A stretch of 64,000 nucleotides of DNA from Mycobacterium sp. IS-1496 (GCF_001499995.1 NZ_LQIU01000012.1:331030-395029), one strand, 5' to 3'. Shown: positions 8,609 to 17,659, numbered from the stretch's first letter. Translations and numbers: made by a program. Notes: a model not told the origin generated them from the sequence alone.

Positions 8609-9757
8609 GTGATAGAGGTCCAGGAGTTCCGGGCCGAGGTCCGGCAGTGGCTCGCCGACAACCTGGTCGGTGAATTCGCCGCGCTCAAGGGGCTGGGCGG
8701 ACCCGGCCGTGAACACGAGGCGTTCGAAGAGCGGTTGGCGTGGAACCGCCATCTCGCCGCGGCCGGTCTGACATGTCTGGGGTGGCCGGTCGAACACGGC
8801 GGCCGCGGACTGTCGGTCGCGCACCGCGTCGCGTTCTACGAGGAGTACGCGATCGCCAACGCCCCCGCGAAGGTCAACCACTTCGGCGAAGAACTGCTCG
8901 GGCCGACGCTCATCGCCTACGGCACCCCGGAGCAGCAGCAGCGGTTCCTGCCGAAGATCGTCGACGTCACCGAGCTGTGGTCCCAGGGCTATTCGGAGCC
9001 CGGCGCGGGCAGCGACCTGGCGAACGTATCGACCACCGCCGTGCTCGACGGCGACTCCTGGGTGATCAACGGCCAGAAGGTGTGGACCTCACTGGCGCAC
9101 TGGGCGCAGTGGTGTTTCGTCGTCGCCCGCACCGAGAAGGGGTCCAAGCGCCACGCCGGACTGTCCTACCTTCTGGTGCCGCTGGACCAGCCCGGTGTCG
9201 AGGTGCGCCCGATCATCCAGCTCACCGGCGACTCCGAGTTCAACGAGGTCTTCTTCGACGACGCCCGCACCGACGCGTCACTGGTCGTCGGCGAACCCGG
9301 GGACGGCTGGCGCGTCGCGATGGGCACGCTGACCTTCGAGCGCGGGGTGTCCACGCTCGGTCAGCAGATCGAGTACGCCCGCGAGCTGTCCGGGGTCGCG
9401 GAACTGGCTAAGAAGACCGGCGCCGCGGACGATCCACTGATCCGCGAGCGGCTCACCCGGTCGTGGGCCGGGCTGCGCACCATGCGGTCGTATGCGCTGG
9501 CCACGATGGACGTCGAACAACCCGGCCAAGACAACGTGTCGAAACTGTTGTGGGCCAACTGGCATCGCGAACTCGGCGAGATCGCGATGGACGTCGCCGG
9601 GATGGCGGGTCTGACGCTGGCCGACGGCGACTTCGACGAATGGCAGCGGTTGTTCCTGTTCTCGCGGGCCGACACGATCTACGGCGGGTCGAACGAGGTG
9701 CAGCGCAACATCATCGCCGAGCGGGTGCTCGGCCTACCCAGGGAGGCTCGCGGATGA
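8609..9757 (+). CDS. fadE30: acyl-CoA dehydrogenase FadE30
   Basis: Acyl-CoA dehydrogenase of 382 residues, Rv3560c-like, reported to begin beta-oxidation of HIP-CoA. Visible motifs are QGYSEPGAGSDLANVSTTA and the C-terminal YGGSNEVQRNIIAERVLGLP. The GTG start at 8609 lies 17 bp after the KstR2 operator, so the leader is very short or absent. It heads the rightward operon fadE30-ipdF-kstR2-fadA6. The stop overlaps an 11-codon ORF that bridges to ipdF. Confidence 0.94.
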   Translation: MIEVQEFRAEVRQWLADNLVGEFAALKGLGGPGREHEAFEERLAWNRHLAAAGLTCLGWPVEHGGRGLSVAHRVAFYEEYAIANAPAKVNHFGEELLGPTLIAYGTPEQQQRFLPKIVDVTELWSQGYSEPGAGSDLANVSTTAVLDGDSWVINGQKVWTSLAHWAQWCFVVARTEKGSKRHAGLSYLLVPLDQPGVEVRPIIQLTGDSEFNEVFFDDARTDASLVVGEPGDGWRVAMGTLTFERGVSTLGQQIEYARELSGVAELAKKTGAADDPLIRERLTRSWAGLRTMRSYALATMDVEQPGQDNVSKLLWANWHRELGEIAMDVAGMAGLTLADGDFDEWQRLFLFSRADTIYGGSNEVQRNIIAERVLGLPREARG

Positions 9758-9789
9758 GCGCTCGCGCGAAGACCGGAGGAGCAGCATGA
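9754..9789 (+). CDS. 11-codon bridging mini-ORF between fadE30 and ipdF
   Basis: The reading frame MSARAKTGGAA begins with an ATG that overlaps the fadE30 stop (ATGA). It ends with a TGA that overlaps the ipdF ATG (ATGA). Its two Gly codons GGAGGA are also the Shine-Dalgarno sequence of ipdF. Two similar bridges occur at 17656-17694 and 25834-25869. It may be a coupling device rather than a functional peptide; translation is unproven. Confidence 0.35.
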   Translation: MSARAKTGGAA

Positions 9790-10574
9790 CGCTCGCAGAA
9801 GCGCCGAAGGAGATCGAGGGTCACGGACTGCTGACCGGCAAGGTCGTCGTCGTGACCGCCGCCGCGGGCACCGGTATCGGTTCGGCCGTCGCCCGTCGCG
9901 CACTCAACGAGGGCGCCGACGTGGTGATCTCCGATCACCACGAACGCCGGCTGGGCGAAACACGTGACCAGCTGTTCGAACTCGGCCTCGGCCGGGTCGA
10001 GAGCGTGGTCTGTGACGTGACGTCCACCGCGCAGGTCGACGCCCTGATCTCGTCGACGACCGCGCGCCTGGGCCGCCTCGACGTGTTGGTGAACAACGCC
10101 GGCCTCGGTGGCGAGACACCCGTGGTCGACATGACCGACGAGGAATGGGACCGCGTCCTGAACGTGACCCTGACGTCGGTCATGCGGGCCACCCGAGCCG
10201 CACTGCGCTACTTCCGCGAGGCCGGCCATGGCGGTGTGATCGTCAACAACGCGAGCGTGTTGGGTTGGCGGGCACAGCACTCCCAGGCGCACTACGCCGC
10301 GGCCAAGGCCGGGGTCATGGCCCTGACGCGGTGCAGCGCGATCGAGGCCGTCGAGCACGGCGTGCGGATCAACGCCGTGTCGCCGAGCATCGCGCGGCAC
10401 AAGTTCCTGGAGAAGGTCAGTTCCTCCGATCTGCTCGACCGGTTGTCTCAGGGCGAGGCGTTCGGCCGCGCGGCCGAACCGTGGGAGGTGGCGGCCACCA
10501 TCGCCTTCCTCGCCAGCGACTACTCGAGTTACCTGACGGGCGAAGTGATCTCAGTCTCGAGCCAGCACCCGTGA
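9786..10574 (+). CDS. ipdF: IpdF, short-chain dehydrogenase of the HIP pathway
   Basis: SDR protein (262 residues), Rv3559c-like. IpdF is reported to oxidise the 5-hydroxy group of 5-OH-HIC-CoA before IpdC and EchA20 act. It has a Rossmann glycine motif in TAAAGTGIGSAVA, an NNAGLGG segment, and a catalytic region with Ser followed by HYAAAKAG (YxxxK). ATG at 9786 with GGAGGA nine bases upstream. Its stop overlaps the kstR2 GTG start (GTGA). Confidence 0.93.
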   Translation: MTLAEAPKEIEGHGLLTGKVVVVTAAAGTGIGSAVARRALNEGADVVISDHHERRLGETRDQLFELGLGRVESVVCDVTSTAQVDALISSTTARLGRLDVLVNNAGLGGETPVVDMTDEEWDRVLNVTLTSVMRATRAALRYFREAGHGGVIVNNASVLGWRAQHSQAHYAAAKAGVMALTRCSAIEAVEHGVRINAVSPSIARHKFLEKVSSSDLLDRLSQGEAFGRAAEPWEVAATIAFLASDYSSYLTGEVISVSSQHP

Positions 10575-11185
10575 GCACCCCCGCAGCCGGCCAGCCGCCG
10601 ACCCGCCGCGACGAGCTCCTCGAGCTCGCCGCGACGATGTTCGCCGAGCGCGGGCTGCGGGCCACCACCGTGCGGGACATCGCCGATTCGGCGGGCATCT
10701 TGTCGGGCAGCCTGTATCACCACTTCTCCTCCAAGGAGGAGATGATCGACGAGCTGCTGCGCGGCTTCCTGGACTGGCTGTTCGAGCGGTACCACCAGAT
10801 CGTCGAGACCCAACCGAACCCGCTCGAACGGCTCAAGGGCCTGTTCCTGGCGTCGTTCGAGGCGATCGCCACCCGGCACGCCCAGGTCGTCATCTACCAG
10901 GACGAGGCCAAGCGGCTGTCGTCGCAGCCGCGCTTCTCCTACGTCGAGGAGCGTAATCGTGAGCAGCGCAAGATGTGGATCGAGGTGCTCAACCAGGGCA
11001 TCACGGAGGGCTACTTCCGGCCCGACATCGACGTCGACCTGATCTACCGCTTCATCCGGGACACCACCTGGGTGTCGGTCCGCTGGTATCAGCCGGGCGG
11101 CCCGCTTTCGGCCGAGGAGGTCGGCCGGCAGTACCTATCCATAGTCCTCGGCGGAATCACCGCCGGCGCATCCGAAGGAGAATGA
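10571..11185 (+). CDS. kstR2: KstR2, TetR-family repressor of the HIP regulon
   Basis: TetR-family regulator of 204 residues (Rv3557c-like). The N-terminal helix-turn-helix covers about residues 18-62, with TTVRDIADSAGILSGSLYHH as the recognition segment; the C-terminal domain is the HIP-CoA-binding/dimer part. I took GTG 10571, which overlaps the ipdF stop, because the helix-turn-helix then starts at the normal distance; a longer frame reaching 10145 is read-through of ipdF sequence in another frame. It probably represses its own operon and the echA20/Rv3549c promoter. Confidence 0.95.
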   Translation: MSTPAAGQPPTRRDELLELAATMFAERGLRATTVRDIADSAGILSGSLYHHFSSKEEMIDELLRGFLDWLFERYHQIVETQPNPLERLKGLFLASFEAIATRHAQVVIYQDEAKRLSSQPRFSYVEERNREQRKMWIEVLNQGITEGYFRPDIDVDLIYRFIRDTTWVSVRWYQPGGPLSAEEVGRQYLSIVLGGITAGASEGE

Positions 11186-11188
11186 CCC

Positions 11189-12349
11189 ATGGCAGTGCCT
11201 TCCTCAACGGCGTATGTCATCGACGCTGTGCGGACGCCCGTCGGCAAGCGCGGCGGCTCGCTGGCCCACGTCCATCCGATCGACCTCGGCGTGCACGCGT
11301 TCCGCGGCATCTTCGACCGCAACGACGTCGATCCGGGTGTCGTGGACGACGTGATCGTCGGCTGCGTGGACGCCCTGGGCGGTCAGGCCGGCAACATCGG
11401 CCGCAACGCCTGGCTCGCCGCCGGCTACCCGGAGGAGGTGCCGGGTGTGACCGTCGACCGCCAGTGCGGGTCGAGCCAGCAGGCCATCTCCTTCGGCGCG
11501 CAGGCCATCATGTCCGGCACCGCGGACATCATCCTGGCCGGCGGCATGCAGAACATGAGCCAGATCCCGATCGCGTCGGCGATGGTGGTCGGCAAGGAGT
11601 TCGGTTTCACCTCGCCGACCGGTGAGTCGGAGAACTGGCGCCACCGCTACGGCGACCAGGAGATCTCGCAGTTCCGCGGCGCCGAGCTGATCGCCGAGAA
11701 GTGGGACATCTCCCGCGAGGAGATGGAGAAGTTCGCCTACACCAGCCACCAGCGGGCGTTCGCGGCGATCCGCGGCGGCCACTTCGACAACGAGACTCTT
11801 CCGGTCGGTGACTTCGGGGTCGACGAGGGCCCGCGCGAGTCGACGCTGGAGAAGCTCGCGTCGCTCAAGCCACTGTCCGAGGGTGGCCGGCTGACCGCCG
11901 CGGTGGCCAGTCAGATCTCCGACGGATCGAGTGCGGTGCTGCTGGCTTCCGAGCAAGCCGTCAAGGAGCACGGCCTCAAGCCGCGGGCCCGCATCCACCA
12001 CATCAGCGCTCGTGGCGCCGACCCGGTGTTCATGCTGACCGGACCCATTCCGGCGACGCAGTACGCGCTGGACAAGACCGGGCTGTCGATCGACGACATC
12101 GACGTCGTGGAGATCAACGAGGCATTCGCCCCCGTGGTCATCGCCTGGCTCAAGGAGACCAAGGCCGATCCGGAGAAGGTCAACCCGAACGGCGGCGCGA
12201 TCGCGCTCGGCCACCCGCTCGGCGCCACCGGGGCCAAGCTGTTCGCCACCATGCTCAACGAGCTGGAGCGCACGGGCGGCCGCTACGGTCTGCAGACGAT
12301 GTGTGAGGGCGGCGGCACCGCGAACGTCACGATCATCGAGCGCCTCTAG
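11189..12349 (+). CDS. fadA6: FadA6, thiolase of ring C/D degradation
   Basis: Thiolase-fold acetyl-CoA acetyltransferase, 386 residues, Rv3556c-like. The nucleophile Cys is in VDRQCGSSQQA, the His in IALGHPLGATGA and the second Cys in MCEGGGTANV, so all three catalytic elements are intact. It probably cleaves a beta-keto thioester in the HIP pathway. ATG 11189, three bases after kstR2, with AAGGAG upstream. Last gene of the fadE30 operon; convergent with the alcohol dehydrogenase after an 18 bp gap. Confidence 0.94.
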   Translation: MAVPSSTAYVIDAVRTPVGKRGGSLAHVHPIDLGVHAFRGIFDRNDVDPGVVDDVIVGCVDALGGQAGNIGRNAWLAAGYPEEVPGVTVDRQCGSSQQAISFGAQAIMSGTADIILAGGMQNMSQIPIASAMVVGKEFGFTSPTGESENWRHRYGDQEISQFRGAELIAEKWDISREEMEKFAYTSHQRAFAAIRGGHFDNETLPVGDFGVDEGPRESTLEKLASLKPLSEGGRLTAAVASQISDGSSAVLLASEQAVKEHGLKPRARIHHISARGADPVFMLTGPIPATQYALDKTGLSIDDIDVVEINEAFAPVVIAWLKETKADPEKVNPNGGAIALGHPLGATGAKLFATMLNELERTGGRYGLQTMCEGGGTANVTIIERL

Positions 12350-12367
12350 TTGCCCCGCGCAGAGAAC

Positions 12368-13480
12368 TCAGTGGTCGTGCAGGATCACGCCGCGGATGTT
12401 CCGTCCGGCGCGCATGTCCTCGTAACCCTCGTTGACCTCGGCGAGTTTGTACTCGTGCGTGACCGTCTCGTCGAGGAGTAGCTTGCCCTCGCGGTACAGC
12501 GACAGCAGTCGCGGGATGTCGGCGCGCGGGTTGGCCTCACCGTAGAGGCTGCCCAGCAGCCGCTTCTGGAAGAGCGTGAACATCATCATGCCCAAGGTCG
12601 GCTGGTTGTCGGCCATCGTCGACAGGGCCGTCATCACGACGGCGCCGCCCTTGCGGATGATGTTCGCGGCTTCCTCGAGCATCGTGCCCTCGAGCAGGCC
12701 GACGGTCAGAATCGCCGAATCGGCCATCACGCCACGGGTGAGGTCGGCGACCAGCGCGGTGGCCTCCTCCATCGAGGTCACGAAGTGCGTGGCGCCGAAC
12801 CGGAAAGCCAACTCCCGCTTGGACTCCACCGGCTCGATGACGACGATCTTCTCGGCGCCGGCCAGCCGCGCGCCCTGGATCGCACCGCTGCCGATGCCGC
12901 CGAGCCCGATGATGACGACGGTGTCACCAGGCGACACGTCGGCGGTGTTGACCGCCGAACCCCATCCGGTGGTGACGCCGCATCCCAGAAGACAGGCCCG
13001 CGACAGCGGGATGTCGTCATCGATCTTGACGATGGACGCCTCCGGAACCGTGCCGTACTGCGAGAACGTGCCGACCAGTGCCATCACGCCGACGTCCTGC
13101 CCGCGGACGTGGCGCCGGTAGGTGCCGTCGAGCTGGGTGCCTGCCATGATCATCGCGCCGAGATCGCACAGGTTCTGGTGGCCGGTCGAGCAGAAGCGGC
13201 ACCGGCCGCAGGCGGGCAGGAACGAGGCGACGACGTGGTCGCCGGGAGCGAGCCCGACGACGCCGGCACCCACCTCACGCACGATCCCCGCCCCTTCGTG
13301 GCCACCGATCAGCGGTAGCGGCGCGGGCAGATCGCCGGTGCGGATGTGCTCGTCGGAGTGGCACAGCCCGGTGGCCTCCCAGGACACCAGCACCTCGCCG
13401 TCGCCCGGCGGATCGAGATCGATCTCCTCGACCGTCCAGTCGCCCCCGTACTCCCACAGAATCGCCGCGTTGGTCTTCAT
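12368..13480 (-). CDS. NDMA-dependent-type zinc alcohol dehydrogenase
   Basis: Medium-chain alcohol dehydrogenase of 370 residues with actinobacterial NDMA-dependent family features. Catalytic zinc ligands are in GLCHSDEH and GGHEGAG; the structural zinc loop is CGRCRFCSTGHQNLC with four Cys. A Rossmann motif VIIGLGGIGSGA is near residue 200. In this family NAD is typically held tightly and recycled by another electron carrier. The substrate is unknown. It lies between kstR2-regulated genes, but no KstR2 site is visible upstream of 13480. Confidence 0.88.
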   Translation of the reverse strand: MKTNAAILWEYGGDWTVEEIDLDPPGDGEVLVSWEATGLCHSDEHIRTGDLPAPLPLIGGHEGAGIVREVGAGVVGLAPGDHVVASFLPACGRCRFCSTGHQNLCDLGAMIMAGTQLDGTYRRHVRGQDVGVMALVGTFSQYGTVPEASIVKIDDDIPLSRACLLGCGVTTGWGSAVNTADVSPGDTVVIIGLGGIGSGAIQGARLAGAEKIVVIEPVESKRELAFRFGATHFVTSMEEATALVADLTRGVMADSAILTVGLLEGTMLEEAANIIRKGGAVVMTALSTMADNQPTLGMMMFTLFQKRLLGSLYGEANPRADIPRLLSLYREGKLLLDETVTHEYKLAEVNEGYEDMRAGRNIRGVILHDH

Positions 13481-13526
13481 GCCGGGAGTTTATGAACGGA
13501 CGGAGGCAGATCACCGGCGAATGCCG

Positions 13527-14276
13527 TTATTGCGCCAGCGCCAACCCTCCGAGCGCGATGATCCAGCTGGCGAAACTGCCGACCAGGAAGTACTCCGTCA
13601 CCTCGTCGATGCCGATCCCCAAGTCGCCGTTGCCGTTTGCCTTCGCCTTCTGCGCGTTGATCTCAGGGAACCGGATGATGCTCTTGGCGGCGACGACGGC
13701 GGTGGCGGCCGCCAGCTGCCCGGCCAGCCCGAGGCCCAGGATCAGCAGCCGCTCCATCGGCCCGAGCAGTCGCCCGCCCTTGAGCCGATCCGACGCCTGC
13801 GGTTGTCCGGCGGGTTTGACCGCGCCGACCGACGCCAACACCAGTCGCACCAGCTGGTTGCCGGTGACCAACTGCAGCAGGACGACGGCCACGACCATCA
13901 GGAGCCGGTCCGCGCTGATCGCGCCGACCGCCGGGAGCTGTGTCCAGTCCGACCAGCGGCCCACCAGCCCGGCGACCTCGGAGGCCCATCCGGACAGCAT
14001 GATCAGTGCGGCGGCGGCCGCCGCCAGTACGAACAGCGGTGCCCACGGCCGTCGGCCGGTGCGTTCCGCCCGCGCGCCGAGCACTTCCCACGCGATGCCT
14101 GCGGCAGCGGCGAGCACGAGCAGTGGGATGTCGCCGCGGTGCCACAGGCCGGCCAGCAGGGCGCAGGCCACCACCGTCACGGGGACGATCGCGACGGGCA
14201 GCCAGGCGCGGGAGGTGACCCGCCGGACCACGTCGGCGACGCCGATCGCGATCAGCAGGACGGCCAGGGCGCTCAT
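13527..14276 (-). CDS. polytopic membrane protein, paired with the SatD-like gene
   Basis: Hydrophobic protein of 249 residues with roughly six to seven membrane segments and no family I can name. It carries a polar, Asn/Lys-rich loop (KAKANGNGDLGIG, about residues 211-223) before the last membrane helix. ATG 14276 overlaps the stop of the SatD-like gene (ATGA), so the two are co-translated. SatD-like proteins often neighbour small membrane proteins, which suggests a functional pair, but the role is unknown. Confidence 0.8.
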   Translation of the reverse strand: MSALAVLLIAIGVADVVRRVTSRAWLPVAIVPVTVVACALLAGLWHRGDIPLLVLAAAAGIAWEVLGARAERTGRRPWAPLFVLAAAAAALIMLSGWASEVAGLVGRWSDWTQLPAVGAISADRLLMVVAVVLLQLVTGNQLVRLVLASVGAVKPAGQPQASDRLKGGRLLGPMERLLILGLGLAGQLAAATAVVAAKSIIRFPEINAQKAKANGNGDLGIGIDEVTEYFLVGSFASWIIALGGLALAQ

Positions 14277-14905
14277 CGGACACCGCGCAGATAGGTCGCG
14301 GTCAACACGAGCAGGTCGAGCCCGTCGCGGCCGGCGCGCTGGGACACCGCCGAGGCGCTGACGTGCTCGGCGGCGGCGATGTCCTTCTTGGTGTGGTTGC
14401 TCAACAGGCCCTTCAGGATCCGCAGTGATCGGTCATCGAGTGATCCAAGCAGGTGGTCCCGACACAACAGGGCGGCGTTGACGGCGTCGACGTCCGGCCC
14501 CGCGGTGTCCGCGGCCCGGCGATACGACGTCCGCACCGCCGCGAGGCCCGGTTGCCGCTGGGCCGTTGCGGTCCATTCGATCGCCTCGCGCGCCGCCCAC
14601 CAACCCGGCCCGTCCTGGATGCCGGTCTCGGCGTCGAGCATCGTGACCAGGCCCCAGCCGATGCCGAAGCGGATGTCGATGTCCGGTGCGACGGCGAGGC
14701 GTACGGTCAGCGCGGCGTCGATCGCGGCACCGACGCTCTGGTGGGTGCCCTGGAACTCGTCGCCGACGGTGAAGGCGAACCCGGCCGCGCGAAGTGCGGC
14801 GCCGAGGTGGCGGTGGAGTGCGCGCCGGTCGGGGGCACGGCGGGAGGCGACGACGTCGCCGATCACCGCAGCCGTCACTGAAGGTTCTGGCTTAACATCC
14901 GCCAT
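14273..14905 (-). CDS. SatD family protein with C-terminal HTH-like segment
   Basis: Protein of 210 residues resembling the SatD family: an N-terminal VIGDVVASR segment and a nucleotidyl-cyclase-like core with FTVGDEFQGT and FGIGWG. The C-terminal 60 residues look like a helix-turn-helix (KKDIAAAEHVSASAVSQRAG). SatD proteins are poorly characterised; a regulatory role is an inference. Translationally coupled to the downstream membrane protein. A 53 bp gap separates its ATG at 14905 from the end of ipdC. Confidence 0.75.
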   Translation of the reverse strand: MADVKPEPSVTAAVIGDVVASRRAPDRRALHRHLGAALRAAGFAFTVGDEFQGTHQSVGAAIDAALTVRLAVAPDIDIRFGIGWGLVTMLDAETGIQDGPGWWAAREAIEWTATAQRQPGLAAVRTSYRRAADTAGPDVDAVNAALLCRDHLLGSLDDRSLRILKGLLSNHTKKDIAAAEHVSASAVSQRAGRDGLDLLVLTATYLRGVR

Positions 14906-14958
14906 ATGAAGACCATAGCTTAATTCCGGTGGAATTCACCCATGTGCTTCATCGGCGT

Positions 14959-16029
14959 TTATTCCACGAGTGCCGCGGCTGCCCTCAGATGTGTGACGGC
15001 GTCGTCGACGATCGACGGCACCAGTTCCGCGCACGACGGCAGATCGTCGAGGATTCCGGCCACCTGGCCGGACGCCAGCACACCCGCATCGGTGTTCCCC
15101 TCGACCAGTCCGGCCTTGAGCAACATCGGAGTGTTGGCCGCCATCACGACCTGCGCCCAGGTCAGTTCCTTGCCGTGACGCATGGCCAGGCCGTCCTTGA
15201 CCATCGAGCGCCATGTCATCCCGGACATCTTCTTGAATTTCTGGGCGTTGCCCACCGCCGCGGCGAAACCCCGCACCGGTGAACCGCTCTCGAGCTTCTC
15301 GACCAGCCCCGTCCGCAGCACGCGGTGCGGCATCCCGTCGACCCGGGTCGACACCACAGTGCCGTCCAGCGCGGCCTGCAGGTACCGCTGCTTGACGGCG
15401 TCGGGCACGGTCGAATCGGAGGTGAGCAGGAAGCGGGTGCCCATCGCGACTCCGGCGGCGCCGTACGACAGCGCCGCGGCGAGGCCGCGCCCGTCGAAGA
15501 AGCCGCCCGCGGCGATCACCGGCATGCCGGTACCTGCGACGGCGTCGAGCACCGACGGCAGCAGCAGCGTCGTCGCGATCGGACCGGTGTGCCCGCCGCC
15601 TTCGCCACCCTGCACAATGACCGCGTCGGCGCCCCATCCGGCGACTTTCTTGGCGTGTTTGGCCAGGCCGACCGACGGGATGACGACGACGCCCGCCTCT
15701 TTGAGCTTCGCGATCAGGTCCGGCTTCGGCGCCAGCGCGAAGGACGCCACCTTCACGCCCTCCCGGATCAGCAGGTCGACGCGCTCGTCGGCATCACCGG
15801 CGTCGGCGCGGATGTTGATGCCGAACGGCTTGTCCGTGGCGGCCTTGACCTTGGTCACCGCCGTCTGCAGTTCCTCGAGCGTCATGGTCGCCGAGGCCAG
15901 GATGCCCAGTCCGCCGGCGTTCGACGTCGCCGACACCAGACGCGCCCCGGCCACCCAGCCCATCCCGGTCTGCACGACGGGATGTTCGATGCCGACCAGA
16001 TCGGTGAGCGGGGTCTTCAGGCGAGTCAC
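14959..16029 (-). CDS. ipdC: IpdC, flavin-dependent reductase (nitronate monooxygenase family)
   Basis: FMN-dependent TIM-barrel protein (356 residues) of the nitronate-monooxygenase/enoyl-reductase family, Rv3553-like. IpdC is reported to act on the IpdF product, 5-oxo-HIC-CoA, preparing it for ring opening by EchA20. FMN phosphate-binding features are VQGGEGGGHTG and PVIAAGGFFDGRG. GTG at 16029 overlaps the ipdB stop (GTGA); the longer frame to 16524 runs through ipdB and is not used. Last gene of the leftward echA20-ipdA-ipdB-ipdC operon. Confidence 0.93.
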   Translation of the reverse strand: MTRLKTPLTDLVGIEHPVVQTGMGWVAGARLVSATSNAGGLGILASATMTLEELQTAVTKVKAATDKPFGINIRADAGDADERVDLLIREGVKVASFALAPKPDLIAKLKEAGVVVIPSVGLAKHAKKVAGWGADAVIVQGGEGGGHTGPIATTLLLPSVLDAVAGTGMPVIAAGGFFDGRGLAAALSYGAAGVAMGTRFLLTSDSTVPDAVKQRYLQAALDGTVVSTRVDGMPHRVLRTGLVEKLESGSPVRGFAAAVGNAQKFKKMSGMTWRSMVKDGLAMRHGKELTWAQVVMAANTPMLLKAGLVEGNTDAGVLASGQVAGILDDLPSCAELVPSIVDDAVTHLRAAAALVE

Positions 16030-16775
16030 GACCGGATTTCCCTGTCGCGCAGCGCTTTCGGGTCGATGACCTCGCGGATCAGGCGCAGCTCCTCGCTGGA
16101 CGGCTCGCGGGTCACCTCGGCGGTGTCCAGGCCGTGGACCTCGAAGGAGGTGTTCTCGGCGACCTGTTCGGCGGCGACGCCCGGATGTAGTGACAGCGCG
16201 CGCATCTGGTGGTCGGGGCCGTTGAAGTCGAAGACGCCGAGGTTGCTCACGACGCGGTAGACGTCGAGGAACCGGTACGCCGGATTGCCGGAGTCCACCT
16301 TGTCCCACCCGACCCCGGACACGATGTCGACCTGTTCGCCGAACACCCTCTTGCTGTGTCCGCCGACCCAATAGCTGGTGGCATGGTTGATGGTGTTGCC
16401 CGGTGCGCCGCGCACCCCGAACATCTGCCGCTTCGGATGCTGGATCGGGCCGAAGGCCGACAGGTTCTGGTTGCCGTACCGGTCGATCTGGTTGGCGCCC
16501 ATGACAACATGGCGCCGCCCCCACGTGAGCGTCTCGAAGACGCGGCCGAACGGCATCCAGCCCTCGATGGCGCCCGTCGCGCCGAGCGCGGGAGTGTCGG
16601 CCAGCAGGCGGGCCTCACCGTCGGTCAACAGGATGTCGGGCGAGAAGGTCAGGCGCGCGAGCCGGGCGCCGATCGACACCATGTTCGCCATCGGGCTGAC
16701 CATGATCTCGCCGGCATCGCGGAACAACTCGGCGCACGCGACGGCGCACACCTCGGCACGGGTCACATCGGTCAT
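16026..16775 (-). CDS. ipdB: IpdB, beta subunit of COCHEA-CoA hydrolase
   Basis: CoA-transferase-family beta subunit (249 residues), Rv3552-like. With IpdA it hydrolyses the six-membered ring of COCHEA-CoA rather than transferring CoA. The sequence keeps the family core, with GAIEGWMPFGRVFETL and MGANQIDRYGNQN. ATG at 16775 overlaps the ipdA stop (ATGA) and its stop overlaps the ipdC start, so subunit synthesis is coupled. Confidence 0.94.
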   Translation of the reverse strand: MTDVTRAEVCAVACAELFRDAGEIMVSPMANMVSIGARLARLTFSPDILLTDGEARLLADTPALGATGAIEGWMPFGRVFETLTWGRRHVVMGANQIDRYGNQNLSAFGPIQHPKRQMFGVRGAPGNTINHATSYWVGGHSKRVFGEQVDIVSGVGWDKVDSGNPAYRFLDVYRVVSNLGVFDFNGPDHQMRALSLHPGVAAEQVAENTSFEVHGLDTAEVTREPSSEELRLIREVIDPKALRDREIRS

Positions 16776-17659
16776 TTCGCGGCTCCCTGCTGTTCGGCGA
16801 ACTTCCGGACCGCGGCCTGGTAGTCGTCCTCAGTGCCGGCCAGGTACGTCTTGACGAACTCGGCCCACGACTCGTCGGACCCCGCTGCCTCGGCGTAGTG
16901 CCGCTGAAATTTCTCGTCCCGGCGGTAATCCGGTTCGGCAGTGGTGAAATGGGCGCCGTTGGGCGCTTCCACGACGGAGTCGACCATCATCCGGTTCACC
17001 AGCAGCGCCTGTGGCGGAACGGCCTTGACGAGTTCCTCGGTGGGCACCACCCGCTCGACGCTCACCAGCCGCTTCTGCGCCGACATGAGGAACAGGTCGT
17101 CGAAGTAGGGGTCGATCCCGGTGTAGGCCGCGTTGCCCTGTGTGTCACCGAGATTCAGGTGCACCAGGGCCACGTCCAGGTTCAGCGCCGGCATGGCGAT
17201 GAGTTCCTCGTGACCGCCGTCGGTCGGATACGGCGAGGTGACCGTCTTGAGTTCGTCCCCCCAGAACGCCCGGACGTCGCTGCCGAGGCCGGCGCGGATC
17301 GGCAGGAACGGGAGGCGTTGCGCGGCGGCCTGCAGGCCGCACCGCAGCATGCCCTCGTCCATCTCGCGTGCCTCGATCGATCCGCTGGTGCGCGCCTTGG
17401 AGAACCACGGGTCGTAGAACGGCGGCGAATCCAGCGATACGAACCCGTAGTAGACCCGCTTGACCTTGTTCGCGGAGCACAGCAGTCCGAGGTCGGGCCC
17501 GCCGTAGGTGACCACGGTGAGGTCGGTGACGTCGGTGCGCAGCAGGGCGCGGATCAACGCCATGGGCTTGCGTCGGGAGCCCCAACCGCCGATGCCGATG
17601 GTCATCCCGCTCTCGATGGAGGCGACGGCCTCGTCGAGAGTCGTTCTCTTGTCGGTCAC
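16772..17659 (-). CDS. ipdA: IpdA, alpha subunit of COCHEA-CoA hydrolase
   Basis: CoA-transferase-family alpha subunit (295 residues), Rv3551-like, forming the IpdAB hydrolase that opens steroid ring C. The N-terminal glycine-rich IGIGGWGSRRKP and the TYGGPDLGLLCSA segment are family features; the acidic stretch EAREMDEGMLRCG probably supplies the catalytic glutamate. GTG start at 17659 overlaps the end of a 12-codon bridge ORF that itself overlaps the echA20 stop. Confidence 0.94.
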   Translation of the reverse strand: MTDKRTTLDEAVASIESGMTIGIGGWGSRRKPMALIRALLRTDVTDLTVVTYGGPDLGLLCSANKVKRVYYGFVSLDSPPFYDPWFSKARTSGSIEAREMDEGMLRCGLQAAAQRLPFLPIRAGLGSDVRAFWGDELKTVTSPYPTDGGHEELIAMPALNLDVALVHLNLGDTQGNAAYTGIDPYFDDLFLMSAQKRLVSVERVVPTEELVKAVPPQALLVNRMMVDSVVEAPNGAHFTTAEPDYRRDEKFQRHYAEAAGSDESWAEFVKTYLAGTEDDYQAAVRKFAEQQGAAK

